A DNA stretch of 29,320 bases from Plantago elongata (Eukaryota; Streptophyta; Magnoliopsida; Lamiales; Plantaginaceae): NCBI GenBank assembly GCA_036897095.1, contig JAYMSP010001728.1:1-29320 (forward strand). The letters are read 5' to 3'. Below the pieces are notes generated by a model, which was not told the DNA's origin, searched no databases, and was given only the letters and a program-made list of their open reading frames with translations. Shown here in pieces: positions 8,765 to 16,632 of this stretch. The translations under genes and the position numbers were made by a program. Each line of letters opens with the position of its first letter. The stretch's first letter is position 1.

Positions 8765-9493
8765 CTCTTACGCACGAACCACATACCCTTCAGGTTGTTC
8801 CATATAAATTTCCCCATCAAGTTCTCTGTATAGGAAAGTATGAATACTCAAGACAGTTCTCTTCGATTTGATGTATCTCAAGACCACGCAACGCAGCTAT
8901 GGCTATGAATACTCTAATGGAAGTTATTCTAGAAACTGGAGAGTAGGTGTCAAAGTAATCAAGACCCTCCTTTTGTATATAACCTTTGACTACTACACGA
9001 GCCTTGTACTTGTCAATGGTCCCATCTGCTTTATACTTGTGTTTGAGTATCCACAACCCAATGGCCTATTTCCTGGAGGAAGGTCAACCACTTCCCAAGT
9101 ATGATTTTGCAGGATGGATCACATTTCACTTTCAATTGCCTCTTTCCAAAAGGGGTCTTCTGGAGTGGACATCGCCTCACGGATAGTCCTGGGCTCGTTT
9201 TCTACAAGGTATGTAAGAAAATTACGACCAAAGTCTTTTTGAGTCCTAGACCTTTTACTCCTTATTGGTTCAATATTAGGAACCTCAATGTTCTCTTGAT
9301 GTGAACTTTCTAGTTCTGCAGAATTTTCCGGTGGTAAATCTCCAGATTTTGTAGGTTTCTCTAGAAGAGGTGTACCTATAGCATCTGCAAAAATTTCTGA
9401 AGGTGCACCTTCGAATTCTGCATTAGGGCCACTTGGATTAAGGACCCCCACAGGGATCAACAGAGGGGTCCCCACATTTGACCCTATTAACAT
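8765..9493 (-). pseudogene. copia A integrase tail and N-terminal reverse transcriptase
   Basis: The frame 9493-9119 is a Pro/Glu-rich linker ending in IRSKRSRTQKDFGRNF and EPRTIREAMSTPEDPFW, the usual entry to RVT_2. After a stop and a shift near 9118-9060 the RT itself starts with WILKHKYKADGTIDKYKARV, YSPVSRITSIRV and IAALRGLEIHQ (9056-8870). The following DVKTAFLNG-type segment is eroded, and the last recognisable motif is EIYMEQPEGYVV at about 8806-8770. Similarity then stops abruptly. The catalytic YVDD segment is absent on this strand. Confidence 0.8.
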
Positions 9494-10258
9494 TTCATAG
9501 TCCTGTTTACAAGAGACTAATTAATTTTTCCTTCCTAGGAAAAAATTCTTCAAATAATTTTGCATTCCTTGATTCAATGACAGTACCCTCATGGATGTCC
9601 GGTATCAGTGACTTATGCACTAAGAAGCAATAAGCACTACTGTTGTTTGCATATCCTATAAATATGCGATTTATAGTCTTTGGTCCAATCTTTACTTGCT
9701 TTGGTTTGTGTATTACTACCTTAGCTAAGCTGCCTCACACTTTGAAGTGTTTGTAAGAAGGTTTGTGACCTTTCCATAATTCATATGGAGCAACATCACT
9801 ATTTTTCTGGGGTATTCTATTAAGAATAGTAATGACCGTGAGAATAGTCTCCCCCCACAAATTCTAGGGTAATTCAGAATCTAGTAATGGTGCGTTTATC
9901 ATCTCCTTGAGAGTACAATTTTTGTTTTCAGCAACTCCATTTGATTGAGGCAAATAAGGAGCATTAGTTCGATGAATTATGCCAAACATAGAATAATATT
10001 CTTCAAATGGTGCTCAATATTCTCCATCCCTATCATTTCAAATTACCTTAATTCGAGTACTACTTTGATTATCAACTTTAGTTTTGTAATTTTAAAATGC
10101 TTCTAAGGTTTCATCCTTACTCCTTAGCAAATAAACATAACAATATCTAGTGCAATCATCAATAAAAGTAACAAAGTACTTTTCCTCCTCTAGTTTGCAC
10201 AAACTTTAAATCACACAAGTCGCTATGAATTTTCTAAAGGAGTAGTGGTTCTGTTTAC
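9490..10258 (-). pseudogene. copia A integrase core, multiply interrupted
   Basis: Translated in pieces on the minus strand, the region shows YFVTFIDDCTRYCYVY (about 10179-10132), the first catalytic Asp segment; then a stretch with NQSSTR and an eroded second Asp region; then PQSNGVAENKNCTLKEM, in which the catalytic Glu is kept (codon 9929-9927). APYELWKGHKPSYKHF and GYANNSSAYCFLV follow. This is the DDE integrase order of Ty1/copia. Stops and small indels fall between the pieces, for example within the GCT...GAA zone near 10010 and at 9735. Confidence 0.78.
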
Positions 10259-10636
10259 TTATTGAAATGGTGCCCTTGTTAATTTTGCTTCCACACAAAC
10301 CTTGCATTTACTTTGAGGATTGATTTCAAAGGACCGAAAATGTATCGTTCTTATTAACTTTCGAATAGCATTGAGGTTTGTATGTCCTAGTCTAAGAAGC
10401 CATAAATTAGAGAACTCAGACAAGTAGGTAAAGTTCTTTATTTCATTCACAACATTGCTCTCAAAGGAGCGTAAAACAGACATCTTAAAGAGCCCATCAC
10501 ACATATAGCCCTTTCCTACAAACTTGCCAAACTTGAGTATTACAAACTGGCTAGACTCGAAAGTTATCTTAAACCCCGCCTTGTCTAGCAACGGCCCGGA
10601 CACCAGATTCTTGCGGATGTCTAGAACATGCATCAC
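10259..10636 (-). pseudogene. copia A GAG-pre-integrase (HHCC) domain
   Basis: An open minus frame of 125 residues begins with the protease end (MMHVLDIRKNLVSGPLLDKAG), then VILKFGK, LWLLRLGHTN and KCKVCVEAKLTRAPF. The His and CxxC residues are those of the zinc-binding N-terminal domain of copia integrase. The frame closes at 10259 before the integrase core. Confidence 0.8.
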
Positions 10637-10639
10637 TTG

Positions 10640-10936
10640 ATTAAGTATGAGCTCCTTACCGAAGTCATATTTAGAACCACCTTACCAACTCCTTTCACCT
10701 TCGAAATAGCGTCATTTCCCGTGAACAACTTCTTGTCCTTTACCGTAGAGTAGGTAGAGAAGGCACCCATGTTCGGAACATATATGGCGAGTAGCACCCG
10801 TATCAATCCACCATTGCCTTGGGTTTTCACCCATATTGGATTCCAAGAAAATAGCGGCAAAAGAGTTGACCAGATCCTCAACCATGGGATCATCCTTTGC
10901 CTCTTCAATATTTGCCTTCTCCTTCTTGAGGGAGTT
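10640..10936 (-). pseudogene. copia A aspartic protease region
   Basis: After the knuckle the frame gives an acidic linker, then WWIDTGATRHIC. The catalytic Asp codon is at 10804-10802 in a D-T-G-A motif, the retropepsin active site used to process the polyprotein. The frame is then lost, and the remainder of the protease (GAFSTYSTVKDKKLF, then KGVGKVVLNMTSV) reads in another frame at 10908-10633. Confidence 0.78.
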
Positions 10937-10978
10937 GCAGTCCACCTTCATATGCCCGGGTTTACCTCAATTGAAGCA
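10937..10978 (-). pseudogene. copia A CCHC zinc knuckle with its second Cys lost
   Basis: The minus strand reads C-F-N-stop-G-K-P-G-H-M-K-V-D-C at 10978-10937, the CX2CX4HX4C spacing of a gag nucleic-acid-binding knuckle. The second Cys codon is TGA (10969-10967), one base from TGC or TGT. The knuckle would normally bind element RNA during packaging. This stop ends gag there. Confidence 0.8.
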
Positions 10979-11022
10979 GTTTCCTTTTATATTCCTCGCC
11001 TTTCCCTGGTTTCCTTGAGACT

Positions 11023-11835
11023 TCACGTCTCCATCCCGCATCTTGTGTTTCTTTTGGGAATTCCCTTGGACTTTTCCTTAGAATCCACTAAGTGAGACTT
11101 GGCTTCCATGGGCTGCTTACCCTTGCCCAAAGCCTTGCAATTATCTTCATGTATTTGAAGCTTAATGATCAACTCCTCGAGTCTCATTTCCTTCGTCTTC
11201 GGTTCGAGATAACTCATAAACTCATTCCACGAGGGAGGGAGTTTCTCAATCAAAGAAGCAACCAGGAAAGCTTCATTTGGCTTCATGCCCTCTTGTTCCA
11301 ATTCATGACGAATCATTTGGAACTCTAGAACCTGACTCGTTACTGACATAGAGGTCATTCATCAGGAAGTTCAGAAACTTCCCCACAATAAAAATTATTG
11401 TACCAACATCATGTGCACAGTACTTGCGATCCAGTTTTTCCCACAAGTCTCTTCTGGAACTGAAATCGCAGGTAGCAGTATAGAGGGCATCAGAAAGACA
11501 GTTCAAAATATAGTTCTTACAGAGAAAGTCGTTGTGACCCCAAGCACCATAGGCCAATTGCCTCTTCTGATTCTCTTCATGTACGACTTCTGTAGCCGCA
11601 ACCATATCATCCTCTGTGGCCATAACATTCTCTTCGACTTCTTGCAGAATGGGAAGAGCATGAGGGTGATAAGTAAGGAAATTCACCAACCCAATGGTAG
11701 CGAAGTAGAAATTCATCTTCTGTTTCCATTGCTTGAAATTCGTCCCCATGAATTTCTCCGGTTTCTCTCCATGAATAGCAAGACGAACAAAAGAAACTTC
11801 AGGAATAGTAGAATCTTCGCTACACAGGAATATAG
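11023..11835 (-). pseudogene. copia A gag (UBN2-type)
   Basis: Two minus frames carry successive parts of a copia gag: about 11835-11303, with GEKPEKF just upstream of the Met at 11749 and then NFKQWKQKMNFYF, FLCKNYILNCL and LWEKLDRKY; then 11358-11023, with IEKLPPSWNEFMSYL, LEELIIKLQIHEDN and a Lys-rich tail. These are typical of the UBN2 family of plant copia gag, which forms the virus-like particle. A frameshift near 11350 separates them. The true start is unclear because the frame remains open upstream of the Met at 11749. Confidence 0.75.
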
Positions 11836-11929
11836 TCTTAATTGTTGTTTGAGGATGTATAGTAAGGAAAGGATTAGACTATTGAGCAATGAGTAGGCCA
11901 ATTTCTTTATGATTGTATTTGCCCCATAC

Positions 11930-12400
11930 AAGTGATGATGGTTTGCTTAGCAAATAGTCTCCCAAGATAGAACATCAATTTTGAATTAAAGTTCTAGCAC
12001 TCGAACAGTGATTCGGTGAACTAATACAATAAAGGAATTTTCTGTCTTTAGAGAGAATTTAAGAGAAGGAAATAAGGATGGATTGATGTGTGTTGAATCT
12101 GAACCTAGGGGGCTATTTATAGTTTCGAAGGGCTGAGTCCGGCAGGTACAACCATTCACGAACTGGTACTGCAGATGAGATGCAACTTCTGAGTGTAATA
12201 GTTTCAAATATATATGTCCCCAACAAATAGACATACTACACCTATTCACGCAAGCCTAGTCCGTCTAGTTCGACTTGTTCACACTAATCTTATTGGGCCC
12301 GACTAACATAGTTGGTTTCTGGCCAAAAAAGATTATAGTCAGCTCTAAACCGCGACCATGAAACCCCGGACCCACGGACCCCGGACCCTCGAAACCACGT
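11930..12400 (-). repeat. copia A LTR-like region
   Basis: This lies upstream of gag on the minus strand. It contains a possible LTR start tgttgggg (12225-12218), a TATA motif ctataaatagc (around 12123-12113) and an A/C-rich leader after it. Only one copy is in the window and no primer-binding site was recognised, so the boundaries are not fixed. The GC-rich 12226-12400 may be more of the LTR or flanking DNA carried in the rearrangement. Confidence 0.5.
12364..12388. repeat. ccccggaccc direct repeat
   Basis: The 10-mer ccccggaccc occurs at 12364-12373 and 12379-12388, separated by acgga. It lies immediately beside the point where plus-strand RT sequence begins. Confidence 0.8.
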
Positions 12401-12857
12401 ACAATGGCACGAATTGCGATCAAAAGGCTTTTCTTTAAATCAGTGTGATAAGTGTATCTATGTAAAAGGGAATGGCGAATCTTTTGTCTTGATATGCTTA
12501 TATGTGGATGACATGCTTATATATGGAAGTAGCCTGGATTTGATCTTAAAAACATAGAAAATGTTGAAACAAGTTTTCGACATGAAAAACTTAGATGTAG
12601 CAGATTTAATCTTAGGGATAAAAATCTCTAAAACACCCGAATGCTTGGTGCTATCACAATCTCATTATGTTTAGGAAGTGTTGAAAAGATATGAGGTGCT
12701 TGACCATCAATGTGTAAGAACACCAATGAATGAATCATTGTGTTTGAACAAACACTTAGGAGATCCAGTAAACCAAACGCAATATGCTCAAGTAATTGAC
12801 GGTTTGATGTGTGTCATGAACTGCACTCGTCCTGATATTGTTTTCGCACTCAACAAG
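12400..12857 (+). pseudogene. copia reverse transcriptase fragment with YVDD
   Basis: The plus strand shows VQWHE, then NQCDKCIYVKGNGESFV, LICLYVDDMLIYGSS with the catalytic Asp pair at about 12507-12512, QVFDMKNLDVADLILGIKI, VLSQSHYV, and a further frame (12678-12869) with VLKRYEVLD, RTPMNESLCLNK and LMCVMNCTRPDIVFALNKF. These are the palm and connection motifs of RVT_2, in order. In-frame stops follow LILKT (12556) and SQSHYV (about 12672). The fragment ends at 12857 where the T-run of LINE 2 begins. It supplies the RT part missing from the minus-strand pieces of copia A. Confidence 0.85.
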
Positions 12858-13420
12858 TTTTTTTTATAATAAAAGTACTCATATATTCATCCACAAGGGT
12901 AAAAATGATCAAGGGGATTTGTAAGATCCCATGATTACAAGTAGTTTGGTATGTTTCCTACTTACATACAAAAAGAAGCAAGGCTTGAGAGCAACAAAAA
13001 AAGATTCTCTATTCTACTTTAGTCTTAATCATGAAGCAGCCTCCTAAAGAAAAATCCTCTCTTAAGCAAGCAATAGTCTTCATCCATAGTAGTACAAGTA
13101 ACAATCTTAAAGAGATTAACAGTACATACATAAAAAGTCTTACTACAACGCACTAGTTCCTTGATGATGGCATCATGGGGGCAATATACAAAACTGAATG
13201 TCAAGTTCCAAAAGTAATACCAACATATCAAATTCCAACATTTCATATACATGGAGCTGTTAGTAATTATTAAGTTAGAAGAGCTGCTCCAGTCCAAAGT
13301 TATGGTATAAGAGAGAGTACAAGTACTCTAGAAATCTCCAAAGAACACCTGTAATGGTATGAGAGAAAAGGGAAAAACCATATGATGAGAGTTTATTACT
13401 CTTATCCTCTAAAGAATCAA

Positions 13421-13630
13421 AATATCAAGTACATCTTTAAAGAGAGGGATGTTGAAGCCTTTATAAAGAGCTCCTACAACCAAAACTCTTCTAATGCATA
13501 TATAAGAACTTTGACTCCTATGAGAGCATATAAAGCATAAACAAGCATATGTAATATCAAATACACAAGAAAAAAGGAGGGATGTTGAGGCTTGTTTCCA
13601 AAACAACTACAACCAAATTCTTATTCAAGG
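13421..13630. repeat. diverged direct repeat in the LINE 2 3' region
   Basis: Two related segments, near 13442-13497 and 13575-13630, share gagggatgttga(a/g)gc followed about 25 bases later by tacaaccaaa and attct/actct. The offset is about 133 bp. They lie in the long 3' non-coding part of LINE 2, where no gene is evident. Confidence 0.6.
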
Positions 13631-14239
13631 TATGACCCTCAGACCAAACTAAGATAGAAGGTTTGTACACACGCAAAAACCATTCAGCATAAACACTATA
13701 GATTGTCAAGTGCAGTAATGTTGGGCCAAGCAAAGCATACTACAGAACAGTTAGCTTGTGGCTTTTCACAGGTCTCACATAATATGGGAGCCTCCTAGGA
13801 ATTAAGGTGCATACCCTTACCCCTCTTCTGCCACAACAGTGGAAAATGACTTCTCCTACTTTAGTACAATAATAATATTCAGAGTTCATACTAAAATTCC
13901 ATTTAATGCAGATTACTTTAGTATTCACAAAAACACAGAAATCGGATGGTGGAGATATGATCAGATCGATTGCCAGATTTCACTCATATTCCTCTTTTCC
14001 AAGAGTCTGGTAGATTAAGATATGGGATGCGGGAGTGGGAGGGTCTTGTTCAATAAGAAAGGAAGAAACAACAAACCTGTGTAGGGGTTGATTGCACATA
14101 TACATTTGACTGGTACCTTCTCTATCAAAAGAGAGTTGCACCTCAAGGCTTTCTGCAATCTGGTATGGCCAAATCATGTGGGAATTCTCAAGTAAGGGAT
14201 ACCAGATTAGTCTGAAAATAACTGTCTCCTCAGTTCCTT

Positions 14240-14725
14240 GGAGCACTCAACAATGGAGAGAGTTCTGCTCCTTCTGAAAGTTAGTGCCTCTTTTGCAAGA
14301 ATATCTGTAGAAGCATTACCTTCCCTATGAATATGGAAATGAAACTTCCAAGTTCTGAATATCTTCCTGCAAATGGTTATAAAGATGCAATACTTGCAAA
14401 TGTTTCATAGTATGCAGATTTTTAATATAATCAATTACACTCTTGGAATCATATTCCACAATGAGTTTAGAATACCCAAGAACCTTACACATTTTTACAA
14501 CATGAACGATGACATAGCTCTGCATTAAAAATGGTGATTTTTCCCAAAAAACATTTAAAACACCCACTAAAGATATATTTGTAGAGAGTACTCTACAAAT
14601 AACTCATCTAAAAATACCACCCACTAAAGATATATTGGACAAAGTGTTATGAGTACCATAAGTGTTAACCTTAACCCAATGAAGGGGAGGTCTATTCCAA
14701 TAAACAAGGCAGAGGGGTTTTAGAA
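14240..14725 (-). pseudogene. LINE 2 RNase H (RVT_3-type) domain
   Basis: Leftward order: NRPPLHWVKVNTYGT (about 14700-14655), in which the first catalytic Asp of NTDG is replaced by Tyr; then a duplicated segment with a short filler; then MCKVLGYSKLIVEYDSKSV and IDYIKN (frame 14567-14325), holding the second catalytic Asp; then HIHREGNASTDILAKEALTF (about 14336-14277), the C-terminal His/Asp motif. The domain is frameshifted and has lost an active-site residue, so it is inactive. Confidence 0.8.
14561..14636. repeat. 19-bp direct repeats around a hairpin filler in LINE 2
   Basis: cacccactaaagatatatt occurs at 14561-14579 and 14618-14636. The 38 bp between include tttgtagag and ctctacaaa (14578-14586 and 14591-14599), a perfect 9-bp stem with a 4-base loop. 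The insert interrupts the RNase H coding sequence. Confidence 0.8.
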
Positions 14726-14906
14726 CAGGAGAAAGAACCTGCAAACCCATGATCAGAGATATACTCTTGGCTCATTTCCATGAAGAGTGTGGAATGGAAA
14801 AAGAGGAGTGCATCAATTGCAAATTCTTAAGCACCAAAGAGATGATGGAAATATATTTGGTGGGCTTGTTCTCATATTTGGCTTCATTCCTTGCCTTCTA
14901 AGAGTA

Positions 14907-15161
14907 TCAAAAGTTTAGCAAAGGTATCATCAGACTTATATGACCTTTTTTACCAAAATCAATTAAGTTATGCCAAGCAATTGGTCTAGCTAACATAGAG
15001 TGAGACAACATACAAGGCACCAAAAACAGATTAGAGAACCAAGTACAAACTTTAGCAACTTCAGTATTAGAAATCAGAACATGTTCCACAGTTTCTAGGC
15101 TCCTACAACACTGACATTTAGATGTGATGCCAAATCTTTGCATTTTAACCTCCATAGTTGC
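14907..15161 (-). pseudogene. LINE 2 zinc-binding RT tail (zf-RVT-type)
   Basis: The minus frame shows MQRFGITSKCQCCRSLETVE, HVLISNTEVAKVCTWFSNLF and AWHNLIDFGKKG. Cys-x-Cys-Cys followed by E-x-V/L-H is the zf-RVT signature that lies between reverse transcriptase and RNase H in plant LINEs. Residues of the same open frame upstream of ATMEVK (positions above 15161) belong to the inserted LTR, not to the LINE. Confidence 0.75.
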
Positions 15162-16600
15162 TGATCCAGATAATGGTAAAGGAAAAGACTGGGGGGGGGG
15201 GGGGAATAGCCTTTTCAAACTTTCATCGATAAACAGTCTTTCTCAAAAACCTGGGGTTTTCTGATACTTAGATTCAGAGAGCGGAAGACTTTAAGTAATA
15301 GATAAATGTAAATGTGCTTTGCGGTAATAATATGTGTGAGTGTTATGCTGGAATGTAAGTACAATAAAGTAAATAAAACAACAACTTATAGTGGTATTTG
15401 GATGTGGCGTAATCCTTCAACTAATCCAATTCGGCCTTTCTCAGACCTGGAATTCACTAGAACATATAATTGGGTTTTTCTTACAATGTATCATATTCTA
15501 AGATCCTTACAAACAAATGGTTCCCAACCAAATGTTCCCCTTGAGTTATTCCCTAGCTTCTAGAGCCAAGTACTTCCTGTACTCAAGATAACCTTGGAGC
15601 TTTTCCTTGATTTTCCAAACCAAGTACTTCCTGTACTCCACGCCTTGATGGTGTTGGTTATATGATTCTTGTCAGGCTTCTCTTAATAACTTTTCAGCTA
15701 CTTATTTAGAGAGCTTGAAGAGATTACACTACTTAATATACTTTTTCAGTATATGGTAGATTTCTCCTTTTTGACCCAAGTATTGATATCCGTTCTGGAG
15801 AATGAACTTCAGAAAGGGTGTCTGAGTATTCAACTCTTTCACAAATAACAAACTCTTGTTAAGGTTCAGGACACATACAACTACTAGTGATTCTTCGAAC
15901 TTTATAGTCACAACTGTGAGCTTGGAGAATTGTCATATGAATGCTTGAGAGAATACTTGCTTGATATGAAATTATGAGCGTAGTTCGTGTGTGTATTTCT
16001 CAGCTTCTAAGTAGTGATATTTATAGATGAATTTGAGAGTCGTTTGAATAGTATCTGTTAGACCATCTCAGAATTTAATCTCTTGATATCTTGAAATAAA
16101 TACTCAGAACTCAGTTTCTCATTTTCAGAGAGGACTAAGCTTGATCGACTTTTCAGTCGGTGTAATTAGTACACTTGTACTATTTCTTGTCCTGTAGTCT
16201 CAACGGACACATGAGGCTTTCTGAAAGCTAGCATGCTCCTTGACTCAAAGATGTCATATATTCAGAGACATGTAACGTGCCAAATGCACTATTCAATATG
16301 CTTTCTGAACATAGTCTATCTGAGGAGACTAATCCTTATGTCTTTTCATCAAACTTGTGCAATCTTCAGTCTTGGAATCTTCGATTAAACTCCATTGATA
16401 GGATCCTTCTTCATGGCCTTCTCAAAATATAAAATTATATTCAGAGACCTATCAATCCTATTAAAAGTTTAACTAGACTAACATACTAAGTGATTTCCTC
16501 TTTTACAATGTTCATGTGAACCAAGAGTACTAGTCACCTTTCTGTACTAAAGATAAGTCATATGGTGATTGATCAAAAATACTAACAGATATTCCTAAAA
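15162..16600 (-). repeat. S1 3' LTR (1.44 kb)
   Basis: It is the reverse complement of 23046-24477 with scattered substitutions and small indels along the full length. Shared landmarks include a TATA box (tatttata at 16018-16025 on the plus strand), gactagtac/gtactagtc near the 5' end and agtcttttcctttac near the 3' end. The element-3' end reads ggatca at 15167-15162. The element-5' end reads ttttaggaatatctgttag where S2 has tgttaggaatatctgttag, so the terminal TG has become TT. Confidence 0.85.
15191..15204 (+). repeat. G14 homopolymer in the S1 LTR
   Basis: Fourteen uninterrupted G (C14 on the LTR strand). The matching place in the S2 LTR is ctccccctt (about 24440-24448), so the C-run has expanded in S1. 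Length calls here may be unreliable. Confidence 0.8.
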
Positions 16601-16617
16601 ATTTCCCCCTTTTTTAT
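16601..16617 (-). promoter_or_regulatory. S1 polypurine tract
   Basis: The minus strand reads gataaaaaagggggaaat directly before the LTR start. An uninterrupted A/G run next to the 3' LTR is the plus-strand primer of LTR retroelements. It fixes the 15162-16600 repeat as the 3' LTR of a minus-strand element. Confidence 0.85.
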
Positions 16618-16632
16618 CAGTCAACCATGAAT

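Larger units (their letters stand above)
8765..12857. mobile_element. copia A: broken Ty1/copia retrotransposon, apparently inverted internally
   Basis: On the minus strand, in element order, come LTR-like DNA (12400-11930), gag, zinc knuckle, protease, GAG-pre-integrase, integrase and the first part of reverse transcriptase, ending near 8765. The next part of a reverse transcriptase, with YVDD, is on the plus strand from about 12400. The two RT pieces do not overlap and nearly meet in domain coordinates. PR-IN-RT order is the Ty1/copia arrangement. The rest (RT end, RNase H, 3' LTR) is not seen, because LINE 2 begins at 12858. Confidence 0.72.
12858..15161 (-). mobile_element. LINE 2: 3' part of a LINE on the minus strand
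   Basis: On the minus strand there is a zinc-binding RT tail (zf-RVT), an RNase H domain, a long 3' non-coding stretch (about 14240-12866) and a terminal A8 (T run 12858-12865). It abuts the copia RT fragment abruptly at the poly(A) end, as expected for target-primed insertion. Its 5' side is cut at 15161 by the LTR of the S1 copia element. The other target-site copy would lie beyond that insertion, outside the window. Confidence 0.7.
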
